A stretch of DNA of 35,100 bases, from the NCBI RefSeq assembly GCF_009865385.1, contig NZ_WWJT01000470.1, positions 1 through 35,100 of the forward strand, given 5' to 3'. The notes beneath the pieces are model-generated. The model was not told the origin of the DNA. It was given only the letters and a program-made list of their open reading frames with translations, and made no database searches. The position numbers and the translations under genes are program-made. The stretch's first letter is position 1. Each line of letters starts with the position of its first letter. Shown here in pieces: positions 1-8,592 of this stretch. The DNA comes from Streptomyces sp. SID486 (lineage in GTDB: Bacteria > Actinomycetota > Actinomycetes > Streptomycetales > Streptomycetaceae).

Positions 1-36
1 CAGAGCCAGCAGAAGAACCAGAAGCAGGGGAACCAT
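1..36 (-). CDS. small hydrophobic membrane protein, N-terminal part (runs off the left edge)
   Basis: Only the first 12 codons lie in the window; they read MVPLLLVLLLAL, the start of a membrane segment. A clear AGGAGG ribosome binding site (complement of 46-51) stands 9 nt before the ATG, so this is a real start. Streptomyces carry small proteins of about 55-60 residues, annotated only as hydrophobic protein, that begin this way and end in a Trp/Tyr/Arg-rich tail. The C-terminal half of such a protein is found at the other end of the window on the same strand. Function unknown; presumably a single- or double-pass membrane peptide. Confidence 0.6.
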   Translation of the reverse strand, partial: MVPLLLVLLLAL

Positions 37-675
37 TGTTATCAACCTCCTGGCCACCGCATGCCCTTACATCACGCTCACAAGCACATAAAATGTGTGT
101 TTCTTTCAGGAAGTCAAGGGCATACGCGTACGCTGACCTCCGCCGCACATGGTTCCCCCAGTCCCGCCCCTCACACACCGCAGCAGCAACTCATACGATG
201 CGTCAACGGTCGGCGCTGGTGTTGCGGCTCATCTGAATGAACGTCGCCCCTGAACGGAATGGCGAACCGTTCCGCCTGGACAGACCGACGTCATGGGACT
301 TCCGCTTCGCTCCCGCAGAGGAGGGGCCGCTCCGCTCGCCGACGTCGTCCCGACCGTCCTGGCCACATCACTGACCGGCCTCACCCCCGCCCACACCGAA
401 ACCCCTGCAGCCGCGCCACCCGCCACAGCCCGACACCAGGAGCGCAGGCCGCCGATGGTTCCACTCTCGCGTCCGACCCCACTGATGTGGCGCCCTTTCC
501 CGCCTGTGGCGGATCCGCCACAAGCGGGAAAGGCAACCGCTGCGCGAAGCTTCCTGCTCTGGTCACGCGTGGACCTACCAGCAGGGTTGTCGGCCCGACA
601 CCCTTCACGGTGTGGGAGCCGGCTGAGGGCTTGTTTCAGACCTTGATGTACGCGACGACCACGACGGTGCAGGGC
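37..675. other. intergenic region, no convincing gene
   Basis: About 640 bases between the hydrophobic-protein start and the end of the lectin-tailed gene. Open frames here look like chance GC-rich frames with no recognisable protein. The only strong structure is the inverted repeat at 494-533. The AT-richer part around 60-130 is the likely promoter region of the left-edge gene. Confidence 0.5.
494..533. terminator. 40-bp near-perfect inverted repeat, probable terminator
   Basis: Left arm CCTTTCCCGC-C-TGTGGCG and right arm CGCCACA-A-GCGGGAAAGG meet around a central GGATCC, with a single mismatched pair (504/523). It lies about 145 nt beyond the stop of the minus-strand lectin-tailed gene, so a transcription terminator is the simplest reading. 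A transposon-end relic is an alternative. Confidence 0.5.
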
Positions 676-2418
676 CTAGGCTCCAAGGATCCTCCAGAGC
701 TGGTTGCGGTTGCCTTGCAGACCGTGGTGGCACAGTTTGGCGCCGTTGTCGGTGGAGGCGTTGGTGACGCTGATTGCTCCACCGCGGTAGTCGGACACGA
801 TGAAGTACTCGTTCTGGGCGACGGGGAGCAGGCGCCATTTCTGGTGCGAGGCGTCCCTCCAGGTCCACAGGTTGATGTCGGGCGCGTTGCCGGGGTAAGG
901 GCCGTGGATCGACATGACGCGGGTGGGGGCGAAGACGGAGGTGAACTTGTGGAGGTCGCCGCCGAGGCGGTCGAGTTCCCATCGCTGATGAGATGCGTCG
1001 TACCAGCCCTCTTGCCGAATGGACGGGCTGTCGTCGTTGTAGGGGCCGTGGATGGTGGCGAACTTGCCGCTGAGAACGGATTCCAGCCGCACTCTGGGAA
1101 GCAGACCGGTCACCTGGTTGGAGGCGTCGGGCAGCAACAGGAAGCCGATCTCCCATTTCCCGTCGCTGCCTGCGTCGAAGACCAGTTCGCGTTTGGAGGT
1201 CCGGTAGGCGCCCAGGCGTAGGAGCGTCTCGACGATGACTTCGCTGGTGCGGGTCAGCGCGGCGATTCTGCGCACCGCCCCCTCGGGCGGAGGCTTGCGC
1301 AGCGTGTCCTGGATCTGTTTCTGCAGCATCAGCACTGGTTCGGGCACCAGCAGCGAGTAGGTGCCGATGTGATCGTCCTGGTTCGTCAGGATCTGCCTGA
1401 TGAACGTGAGGATCATCGCGAACATCGCTACAACCGCCGGCGGGACTCCGACGCCCGTCAGCTCGCCGACGACGGTGTCGACCATGTCCAGCCAGGTCTC
1501 GATCGACAACTCGTCCATCAGGATCTTGAGGATCTCGTCGATGATCATCTTGGCCTTGGCGTCGCCACCGCCGTGGTCCATCTCCCAGGCGTCGATCACC
1601 ACAGCAAGGCCGCCGTTGTCGACTGTGGTGTTCCACAACCGGTTCGGTTCGAAGGCGCGGGTGTAGCCGGTGTTCATGCTGAACTTCTCGCTGGTGTAGT
1701 TGCGCTGAGTGTCCCCGTCGCACAGGGCCAGCGAGAACTTCGGCTCGTCCTTGCCCCACTCGTTGGACTCCCGGTGGCATGTGAGGTAGTCGAGCGACAC
1801 CCAGTACGTGCCCGCGCCGCCGGATCGTGCGCTCGCGGCGGTGGGGTGGTCGAGGGGCAGCCCCAAGCACACCAGCCCCCATCCGTTGTCGGCGGTCTCC
1901 TGCAGAAAGGCTGCGCTGGGCTCGGGGGCGGCCGCCTCCTGCACCGCCCTCGCTTCTGGATCGTCACCGAGCGGGCCCGTCGGGCGGGTGGCGTCCACCG
2001 CCCGAATGTTGCTGCATGTGGCGAGGAAATCCCGGCCCAGCTGCGGCAGATCGGCCCGCAGGTCGGCCAGGCCGTAGGACTCCTCCACTCCCAGAGCGGC
2101 GAACCGCCCGGGGAACAACCTCCTTCGGACCTCCGGCGCCGCCGTAGAGAAGGCATGCCCCATCTCGCCGAGCTCGCCGGCCGTGAAGCCCGCGCGGGAG
2201 AACGCGTTCGTGAAGACGCCTTCCAGGTCGGACAGGGGCTGCCCGGCCGCGTGCCGGGCGAACCCGTTGAGCATCACGGCCAACAGGACGTTGGTGGAGC
2301 TGCTGTGCTCCATCCTGGCGCCCATGCGCGTCCGGACTCCCGAACCGCCCAGTGCGCCGCGGATGCCGGCGACCACATCCCGCTTGAACTCATCGCCGTC
2401 GTCGGCGACATCACTCAT
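676..2418 (-). CDS. protein with C-terminal ricin-B-like (beta-trefoil) lectin repeats
   Basis: 580 residues. The ATG at 2418 is chosen because GGAGGT (complement of 2425-2430) stands 6 nt upstream; the open frame continues further but without a site. The last ~130 residues hold three related repeats marked by IHGPY...DASHQRW, IHGPY...DASHQKW and a final GNRNQLW, which match the QxW signature of ricin-type carbohydrate-binding beta-trefoils. The N-terminal ~440 residues match no family I can name. They include an Ala/Gly-rich helical start, a Cys-containing middle (YLTCHRESNEW) and a hydrophobic stretch near residues 290-340 that could be an amphipathic helix bundle. No signal peptide is visible, so a cytosolic protein or one exported without a classical signal is implied. 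It stands alone between two hairpins. Sugar binding is inferred from the repeats only. Confidence 0.75.
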   Translation of the reverse strand: MSDVADDGDEFKRDVVAGIRGALGGSGVRTRMGARMEHSSSTNVLLAVMLNGFARHAAGQPLSDLEGVFTNAFSRAGFTAGELGEMGHAFSTAAPEVRRRLFPGRFAALGVEESYGLADLRADLPQLGRDFLATCSNIRAVDATRPTGPLGDDPEARAVQEAAAPEPSAAFLQETADNGWGLVCLGLPLDHPTAASARSGGAGTYWVSLDYLTCHRESNEWGKDEPKFSLALCDGDTQRNYTSEKFSMNTGYTRAFEPNRLWNTTVDNGGLAVVIDAWEMDHGGGDAKAKMIIDEILKILMDELSIETWLDMVDTVVGELTGVGVPPAVVAMFAMILTFIRQILTNQDDHIGTYSLLVPEPVLMLQKQIQDTLRKPPPEGAVRRIAALTRTSEVIVETLLRLGAYRTSKRELVFDAGSDGKWEIGFLLLPDASNQVTGLLPRVRLESVLSGKFATIHGPYNDDSPSIRQEGWYDASHQRWELDRLGGDLHKFTSVFAPTRVMSIHGPYPGNAPDINLWTWRDASHQKWRLLPVAQNEYFIVSDYRGGAISVTNASTDNGAKLCHHGLQGNRNQLWRILGA

Positions 2419-2845
2419 CCCCACACCTCCGCGGTGCTGCCAGGCGCCGGTGAACGCCTGCGGTAGGACACACCTGACTCGACACCTCCGTCTGCGCCGG
2501 CCCCGGATCCCGCCTGTCCTGACAGGCCGGCAGGGGTGCCGCCGGCGGCGGTGGCACATGCACGCCTCGTGGCGAAGTATGTCTCGCGCCGGGGCCATGG
2601 AACGGGTGATCCGAAAGAAACGCCCTCGGTGGCCGCCATGCACCAGGGACACCGCGTATCGGAGTCGTCGGTGTCGGCGAGTGTGGCTGCATACTCGCCG
2701 ACATGGCTTTCGGCGGCGGATGCACGTTCGGTCGGCTGGCGTAGGGCCCGTACTCGTCGGCGGGCGCCCGTGCCCACGGTCTGCACCTGCTCCGGCACCG
2801 TCGGCTCAGGGTCGAACCCCCGGCCGATCCCTGGACAGGACCCTG
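2419..2845. other. intergenic region upstream of the lectin-tailed gene
   Basis: About 430 bases. I see the ribosome binding site of the downstream gene at 2425-2430 and no recognisable protein on either strand. It must carry the promoter of the minus-strand gene, but no clear -35/-10 pair stands out. Confidence 0.4.
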
Positions 2846-2911
2846 GTGAACACCGGTGTGCGGCGGCCTCGCCCCAGGTGGAGGGCGGGGCCGCCGCACA
2901 GCGGTGTTCAC
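2846..2911 (-). terminator. strong 29-bp hairpin terminator
   Basis: Arms 2846-2874 and 2883-2911 pair over 29 positions with one G-G mismatch and one wobble, around an 8-nt loop. It begins 12 nt beyond the stop of the minus-strand remnant at 2924, the position expected for an intrinsic terminator. Streptomyces terminators often lack the U-tract, as here. Confidence 0.8.
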
Positions 2912-2923
2912 GTACTGCGGGGC

Positions 2924-3435
2924 TCAGCGGCGGTACATCACGTAGAGCTTGCTGTCGTGGGAGGCCGCTGACGGTTCGTCCATGAGCTTCGACGGCGCTT
3001 GCCAACTGACGAGGCCCAAGGCGCCCCAGTGCTGGGATTCTCGGCAGAAGCGCAGCGCGCCCTTCGGATCGCGGTGGAAGACCCACAGGTCGTCCTGGTG
3101 GACGGCGAGGGCAGGTCCGTGCGTGCTGGGCCACGCATTGATGGTGCCGGCGTTGGTCCAGTGGGGCCGCACCTCGGTCCCGTAGAGCTTGCTCGTCCCG
3201 GTGGCCGCGTACATGCGCTGGTCAGTCCCGGTAGCGACCCGCCACAGCCGACCCTTGTATCTGGCCATGGCAGCGGGCCGGGTGACGATCCAGCCGAGAC
3301 TGTCACCCCAGCTGCCCCGCCAGGAGGTCCATGTCTTGTGCAGCCAGTGGGTGTTGAGCCGGCCGTCCGGACCGGTGTGGTTCATCCACAGGTACACGTC
3401 CAGATCGCCGACGGCCAGGGCCGGTGCCCTCTCCG
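2924..3435 (-). pseudogene. C-terminal remnant of a lectin/propeller-like protein
   Basis: About 170 residues read as a credible protein and end in KLYVMYRR just before a strong terminator. The sequence has spaced repeats around PALAVGDLDVYLWMN, PAAMARYKGRLWRV and GPALAVHQDDLWVFHRD. This pattern, short beta-strands with G-x-L-W-V/R every ~45-50 residues, is seen in propeller lectins and sialidase-like repeats. Upstream of about 3435 the open frame runs on, but there it is antisense to the DUF1963-like fragment and no longer looks like the same protein, and no ribosome binding site is found. I therefore call it a 5'-truncated gene. The family name is tentative. Confidence 0.5.
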
Positions 3436-3460
3436 CTTTCGAAGGTGAGGCACCGAGCAG

Positions 3461-3667
3461 GTCCCGCTCCTCACCATCGCCTCCTGGGAATGGGACGGCG
3501 GCAGCGGGACCTGGATCGCCGAGGAGGAACGGACGAACTCGACCCCGCCTCTTTCGGGCGCCCAGGACTGCAACTTCACCTTGATCGACATCATCGGCGG
3601 CTACGACCTCCAACTCCATGTCTGCCCGGCTTCCCCGGACCATCCGCACATCGAACTGCTCCCGTGA
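3461..3667 (+). pseudogene. C-terminal fragment of a DUF1963-like gene (copy 1)
   Basis: This plus-strand reading of 68 residues up to a TGA matches the C-terminus of the intact minus-strand gene at 22689-23741 at 45 of 68 positions by eye. Shared stretches include PLLTIAS, EEERTN, LQLHVCPA and HPHIEL. There is no start codon or ribosome binding site and the N-terminal ~280 residues are missing. It abuts head-on the 5' truncation of the minus-strand remnant, so two broken genes meet near 3435-3461. The match continues past the stop codon into the next 100 bases. Confidence 0.8.
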
Positions 3668-3677
3668 GCCCGGCGGA

Positions 3678-3769
3678 AGTCCTCCGGGCCCACGCATACG
3701 CCACCATCGGTACCGCGATCGAGTCTCCGGTGAGCAGCCTTGGTCAACTACCAGATGATCCAAACGACG
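3678..3769 (+). repeat. segment duplicated from the 3' flank of the DUF1963-like gene
   Basis: The bases after the fragment's stop match, at high identity, the bases just downstream of the intact gene (complement of 22596-22678). Both encode a peptide like VLRxxAYxxIGTAxxSxVSxL. Copy 1 has GTC where copy 2 has a GTG start, and one extra base near 3741, so any small ORF is broken here. Similarity stops abruptly at a shared CGGGCCCT. Confidence 0.75.
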
Positions 3770-3828
3770 GGCCCTGGCGGCCGGGGCCGGTCATCGACGC
3801 TGCACCTCGCGGGGTGCCGTCGCACGCC

Positions 3829-5127
3829 TCAGGGAGGAGGCCGACGCTCCTCACAGGGTCGGCGGCAGAGCCTTTGAGGTCGGTCCTGGTTCGGCGTGGA
3901 CGGGCGGGTGGTGCTGCGGCGGTCGAGGAAGCGGGCCAGCCTGGCGACCGCTTCGGTGAGGATGTGGGGCGGAGGCAGGGTGACCATCCGCAGGTGTCCG
4001 GGCCGGACCGGACCGAGGCCGGAGCCGGGAACGACGAACAGTCGTTCCTCGTGCAGCAGATCGGCGGCCAGGCTCTCGTCGTCGCTCGGACGGTAATGCC
4101 CCGGCATGACGCGCGGGAAGACATAGAACGCGCCGTGGGGTTTGACGGCCCGCACGCCGGGGACGTCGGCGAGCAGATGCCACAGGTGATCCCGCCGCAG
4201 GCGCAGCGCGCCTCCCGGGGCGGTCAACGCCCGTGTGTCGTCGACGCGCAGCGCGGTTTCCACAGCGCGCTGCGCGGGGACGTTGGGGCACAGGCGCAGC
4301 GACGCGAGCGTCTCGAGCGCGGCGACGTAGTCGCTCGCGGGTCCGCGGCAACCGGTCAGTGCCAGCCATCCCATGCGGTAGCCGGGGATGCGGCTGCGCT
4401 TGGACAGCCCTCCGAACGTCAAGCACGGTACATCGGGGGCGCACGTCGCGAGCGGTGTGTGCGAAGTGCCGTCGTAGAGGAAGTCGGCGTAGATCTCGTC
4501 CGCCAGCAGGACCAAGCCCCGTCTGCGGGCGATGTCGGCGATGCCGTCGAGGATCCCGCGCGGCCATACGGCGCCGGTGGGGTTGTTGGGGTTGATCACC
4601 ACGATGGCTCGCGTCCGGTCGGTCACCCTACGGGCGATGTCCGCCGGGTCCGGACACCAGTCGGAGGCTTCGTCGCACGGGTAGTGCACCGGCCGGCCGC
4701 CCGCCATGACCACGGAGGCCGTCCACATGGGGTAGTCCGGTGCCGGGATGAGGACCTGGTCGAGGGGGTCCAGGAGGGCGTGCAGGGACAGGGGTGCGAG
4801 TTCCGAGACTCCGTTGCCGAGGTAGACGTCGCACGACCGGACGGTGTCGAGTCCCTTGTCGCGGTAATGCCGGGCCACCGCGTCACGGGCCTCCGGGAGC
4901 CCGGCGGCAGCGCTGTATCCGCAGGAGTGGTCGAGGTGCTCGCGCACTGCCTGCACCACCTCGCGGGCGGGCGGCAGACCGTACGCGGCGGGGTCCCCGA
5001 GGTTCAACGCGAGTACGTCCTCGCCGGCGGCTCGCATGCGTTCGGCCTGTGCCGCCAGCGGGCCACGCAGACTGTAGGAGACACCGGACAGCTTCCGTGA
5101 CGCGCGGACGCGGGGGCAGGGCGTCAT
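3829..5127 (-). CDS. PLP-dependent class I/II aminotransferase of the biosynthetic cluster
   Basis: 432 residues. The ATG overlaps the stop of the preceding A-T-R gene as ATGA, so the two are translationally coupled. Fold type I motifs are clear: LNLGDPAAYGLP near residue 41, GYSAAAGLPEAR near 70, NPNNPTG at 179-185, DEIY at 210-213 (Asp to the PLP ring nitrogen) and the Schiff-base lysine in GLSKRSRIPGYRMGW (K243). The closest familiar pattern is the AlaT/AspC-like subgroup. A basic, Pro-rich C-terminal tail of about 30 residues looks like an unselected extension. Being coupled to a reductase that should release an amino aldehyde or aldehyde, it most likely transaminates that aldehyde to an amine, or supplies the amino acid substrate. 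Substrate unknown. It is the last gene of the operon. Confidence 0.9.
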   Translation of the reverse strand: MTPCPRVRASRKLSGVSYSLRGPLAAQAERMRAAGEDVLALNLGDPAAYGLPPAREVVQAVREHLDHSCGYSAAAGLPEARDAVARHYRDKGLDTVRSCDVYLGNGVSELAPLSLHALLDPLDQVLIPAPDYPMWTASVVMAGGRPVHYPCDEASDWCPDPADIARRVTDRTRAIVVINPNNPTGAVWPRGILDGIADIARRRGLVLLADEIYADFLYDGTSHTPLATCAPDVPCLTFGGLSKRSRIPGYRMGWLALTGCRGPASDYVAALETLASLRLCPNVPAQRAVETALRVDDTRALTAPGGALRLRRDHLWHLLADVPGVRAVKPHGAFYVFPRVMPGHYRPSDDESLAADLLHEERLFVVPGSGLGPVRPGHLRMVTLPPPHILTEAVARLARFLDRRSTTRPSTPNQDRPQRLCRRPCEERRPPP

Positions 5128-8100
5128 GCGGTGTTCCCGGGAGCGAATGCGGCGCGGGTGCACGCGGAGGGTGGCGCCAGGAACCCGGTGCGCTTGAACT
5201 CGCGCAGGTAGGTGTCGAGCAGTTCGGCGTCGACAGGCGGGCAGACGAGTGCGCTGTCGGCGAGTGCGGCGTCGGTGTTGTGGCGGCCGAAGGCGGGAAA
5301 GATACCGTCGGTGTACATCTGCTTGACCGAAACCTCGCTGTCGCGAGCCGGTTCGACGAACATGGCGACGTACGGGGCCATGGGGTGGTCGGGCAGCCGG
5401 GCCGTCAGCTCGGCGAGCATCTCCGTCCACGCGTCGTAGGGCACGGTCCGCACCGGATATCCCATGGCGGTCAGGCGTTCCACGAGCAGGGGCAGGTGGG
5501 CTGCGCGGGGGTTGGTGAGGTGGTAGACGCGTCCGTCGGGTTCCTGGTGCGTGATGATGTGTGTGATCGCGTCCGCGGTGTAGTCCACCGGCACGAAGTC
5601 CAGCGGCAGCGCCATGTCCGGGGCGAGACCGGTTTCGGCGATGGTACGGAACAGGGCGCACATCATGGTGTCGGTGTTCCACACGCCCCGGTCCACGGTG
5701 CCGGTCACCTCGTAGGGGCGGTGGATGGCCACGGGCAGGCCGCGTCGTCCGGCCTCGGAGACGAGGTTTTCCGCGACCCATTTGGTCTCGGGATAGCCCA
5801 GGGACAGGCGGTCGGCGTGGTCGAGCGGGGTGTTCTCGTCGACCTGTGCGACGCCGGCGGTGCCGAACCCGGCGATCACCGCGATGGTGGAGATGTAGTG
5901 GAGCGGTTTGGTGGTGTGTTCGCCCGCCAGCTCCAGCAGGGTGCGGGTGCCACCGACATTGGTCGGCGCGAGCGCGCGGTAGGGGTAGGCGAAGTTGACC
6001 TGTGCTCCGCAGTGCACGATCAGGTCGGTCTCACGGGCCAGCCGGTTCCAGTCGCGTCCGGACAGACCGAGGTGCGGCTCGGCGAGCTCTCCGGGTACGG
6101 GGACGACGCGGTCCAGTAGCGGTTCGGGGTCGAGGCCGTAGCGCCGCATCCTGGCGGCCAGCCGCGCGAGGGCCTGCGAGGGGTCATCGGCACGGATCAG
6201 GCAGTGCACTTTCTCCACGCCCTCCCGCAGCAGCCGGTCCACGAGGTAGACCCCGAGGAATCCGGTCGAACCGGTCAACACCACTTGACGCGGGGCCCCG
6301 AGGGCGGCCGTCGTGGGCCGGGTGTAGCGCAGGTCCGCATCGAGTCGGCTCTCGACCGCGAAGTCGGTGTCCGTGTCGGCGGACTCCTCGTGACCGTCGA
6401 GCAGGTCCCGGACCGTCGCGGCGAAGTCCCGCAGGGACGGATCGCCGACCAGGCTGCGGATCATCGCACGCCCGAACCCGGCCGGCACCTTCAGCCGTTC
6501 GCGTACCGCGGCGGTGACCTGTGTGGCCCGCAGCGACGTACCGCCGAGGGCGAAGAAGCGCGCGTCGCGTCCGATCCTGTCCTCGTGGAGGACATCGCGC
6601 CAGACACCGGCGAGGGTCTCCTCCACCTCTCCCCGGGGGGCATCGTCGCGGGCCGCCGCAGCGGCGGGCGTGGCCAGGGCGGACAGCGACCTGCGGTCGA
6701 CCTTGCCGCTGGAGGTGAGGGGGAGCGCATCCACCGATGCGATCCGCGTCGGCACCATGTAGCTGGGCAGCCGGTCGCGTACATGCTCGTGCAGGCGAGC
6801 CGCGAGGTCCTTCTGCTCATGTCCACCGTGCGCCACGACAGCGGCCACCAGCCGCTGCCCCGCCCCCTCGCCCACGACGCCGACCGCCGTCTGATGCACG
6901 TGCGGATGTGCCGACAGCACCGACTCGACCTCGTCCAGCTCGACGCGGTAGCCGCGGATCTTGACCTGGCGATCGCGCCGTCCGAGGAACTCGAGCGCCC
7001 CGTCCTCGCGCCACCGTGCCATGTCGCCGGTGCGGTAGAGCCGTCCGCGTATCGCGTCGGGGCTCCACCTGTCCTCGACGAAGCATTCCGCGGTCCGGCG
7101 CGGGTCGCCGAGGTACCCCAGCGCCACCCCGTCCCCGCCGACCCACAGCTCGCCCGTTTCGCCGGGGGCTGCGACGGTGCCGTCCTCGCGCACCACGTAG
7201 GCGGTCGAGCCCGCGACCGGCACCCCGATGGGCACGTACTCGGCCTGCGGGGACAGGTCGTCCACCCGGCACACGGTGGAGAGGGAGGAGTTCTCCGTGG
7301 GCCCGTAGCCGTTGAGGAAGGTGCCCGGCCGCCCCTCCGCCAGTACGGTGCGCACCGCGCGGGGGCTGAGCACGTCACCACCCGCGATGAGGAGGCGCAG
7401 GCCGGCGAAGAGGTGCGGTGTGAGGTGGGCGTGCTGGTGGAAGAGGCCCGCGCTCAGCCACATCACGTTGACGTGCCGGCCGCGCACCACGTTCTCCAGC
7501 GCCTTGGATTCCAGCAGTTCGGAGTCCTGTGCGAGGAGGAGGCAGGCGCCGTTGAGCAGGGTGGCGAAGATCTCGAAGCAGGAGACGTCGAACGTCAGGT
7601 CGGTGGTGGCGAGAACACGGTCGTCGGGCCGGATGCGCAGCTCCCCCGCCCCGCGCGCCAACCGGATCTGGCCACGGTGGGGACACACCACGCCCTTGGG
7701 TGCGCCGGTCGATCCGGACGTGTAGATGACGTATGCCGCCTCCCCCGCGGCGCGTTCGCGCCACCACTGCGGATCGGCGTCCTCGGGAGCGGTGAACAGG
7801 TCGTCGGCGGAGACGGCCGTCGTGGAGTCCGGAACCTCCACGGGCTCGTCCTCGTCGTGCACCGCCATCCGGACGTCGGCGTCCCGCAGTATCCGGGTCA
7901 GTCGGTCGGCGGGCTGGTCCGGACCGAGTGGAAGATAGACCCCGCCCGCGTGCAGGATCGCAAGGATGGTGGCCACTGCCGCCGGGGACCGGCGCATCAC
8001 TACGGCGACCACGTCTCCGGCGCCGATTCCGTGCGCCCGCAGCGCCGTGGCGCCGCGCCGGGCCTGTGCCGCGAGCTCCCGGTAGGTCCATGCGCCGTCC

Positions 8101-8255
8101 ACCCATTCGACGGCCGTCGCTTCGGGCCGGGCGTCGGCCTGTTCCGTGAAGAGGAGAGGGATGGTGGCGGCCCGAGGGTGGTCGGTGGACACCTGATTCC
8201 AGGTACGGGCGTGTCGGGGCAGGGAAGTGGGGGTGGATTCATCGGGTGTTGGCAC
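5124..8255 (-). CDS. A-T-R enzyme 1: adenylation, carrier and thioester-reductase domains (NRPS-like)
   Basis: 1043 residues, GTG start preceded by AAGGAG. An adenylation domain spans about 30-530: core A3 YTSGSTGAPKG at 178-188, YGPTE at 317-321, YRTGD at 407-411, and catalytic A10 lysine K518 in SGKVD. A carrier domain follows with LGGTSL (phosphopantetheine serine S574). A reductase domain fills 655-1043 with the NADPH loop TGSTGFLG at 661-668 and the YxxxK pair Y821/K825. There is no condensation or thioesterase domain. Such proteins load one acid as a thioester and release it by NAD(P)H reduction as an aldehyde, or an alcohol after a second reduction. By eye the Stachelhaus positions read about D-V-F-W-I-G-G-S-L-K, nearest to small branched aliphatic (valine-like) codes; treat this as a hint. 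Coupled to the aminotransferase. Needs a PPTase that is not encoded in the window. Confidence 0.92.
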   Translation of the reverse strand: MPTPDESTPTSLPRHARTWNQVSTDHPRAATIPLLFTEQADARPEATAVEWVDGAWTYRELAAQARRGATALRAHGIGAGDVVAVVMRRSPAAVATILAILHAGGVYLPLGPDQPADRLTRILRDADVRMAVHDEDEPVEVPDSTTAVSADDLFTAPEDADPQWWRERAAGEAAYVIYTSGSTGAPKGVVCPHRGQIRLARGAGELRIRPDDRVLATTDLTFDVSCFEIFATLLNGACLLLAQDSELLESKALENVVRGRHVNVMWLSAGLFHQHAHLTPHLFAGLRLLIAGGDVLSPRAVRTVLAEGRPGTFLNGYGPTENSSLSTVCRVDDLSPQAEYVPIGVPVAGSTAYVVREDGTVAAPGETGELWVGGDGVALGYLGDPRRTAECFVEDRWSPDAIRGRLYRTGDMARWREDGALEFLGRRDRQVKIRGYRVELDEVESVLSAHPHVHQTAVGVVGEGAGQRLVAAVVAHGGHEQKDLAARLHEHVRDRLPSYMVPTRIASVDALPLTSSGKVDRRSLSALATPAAAAARDDAPRGEVEETLAGVWRDVLHEDRIGRDARFFALGGTSLRATQVTAAVRERLKVPAGFGRAMIRSLVGDPSLRDFAATVRDLLDGHEESADTDTDFAVESRLDADLRYTRPTTAALGAPRQVVLTGSTGFLGVYLVDRLLREGVEKVHCLIRADDPSQALARLAARMRRYGLDPEPLLDRVVPVPGELAEPHLGLSGRDWNRLARETDLIVHCGAQVNFAYPYRALAPTNVGGTRTLLELAGEHTTKPLHYISTIAVIAGFGTAGVAQVDENTPLDHADRLSLGYPETKWVAENLVSEAGRRGLPVAIHRPYEVTGTVDRGVWNTDTMMCALFRTIAETGLAPDMALPLDFVPVDYTADAITHIITHQEPDGRVYHLTNPRAAHLPLLVERLTAMGYPVRTVPYDAWTEMLAELTARLPDHPMAPYVAMFVEPARDSEVSVKQMYTDGIFPAFGRHNTDAALADSALVCPPVDAELLDTYLREFKRTGFLAPPSACTRAAFAPGNTA

Positions 8256-8592
8256 GCCGGCTCCTTGGGTTCGATCGGATGGTGAGGTTGTTGTCCTCCG
8301 TCACGCCCGCCAGGGGCTGACGCGGTGACGCGACGGGTGTGCACGTCGGCCCGTCAAAGCCTCTTCGGGGAGGCGCAGGGCGACCTGCGGGAGCGCGTAC
8401 GACGGTGGGATGTGCCGCTGTCGCGCCGGCGCACCGGTGGGTCGGCGGTCGGCGTCTGCGCACCGGTCTGTGCTGTTCCGCAGGAAGATCGGGTCCGACG
8501 GCCGTGCGGCGTCGCCGCGCCGGCGGATGGCTGCTGTGCCGTCCTGGTGGACTGCTGGGCGGCCACGCGCGGCGACGCCGGTGGCGAGTGCC
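8256..8592. other. 337-bp gap inside the operon
   Basis: Lies between the methyltransferase stop and the start of A-T-R enzyme 1 and is much larger than other gaps in the unit. Several open frames cross it but none has a ribosome binding site with a recognisable product. It may hold an internal promoter for the last two genes or be the scar of a lost gene. The only site I can support is AAGGAG ahead of the GTG at 8255. Confidence 0.4.

Noticed and set aside
259..1221. 320-residue plus-strand open frame at the left side
   Set aside because: Mostly antisense to the lectin-tailed gene, which has a good ribosome binding site and recognisable repeats; the frame has no family features.
2924..3763. 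Intact 279-residue minus-strand gene
   Set aside because: The N-terminal ~110 residues are antisense to a clear gene fragment and have no ribosome binding site; only the part up to about 3435 looks like a protein.
3829..5781. 650-residue aminotransferase start upstream of 5127
   Set aside because: The extra 218 codons are antisense-frame shadow of the reductase domain; the ATG at 5127 overlaps the previous stop and begins the homologous region.
6204..8285. 693-residue plus-strand open frame
   Set aside because: It is the exact antisense of A-T-R enzyme 1 and shows the low-complexity composition of a GC-rich shadow.
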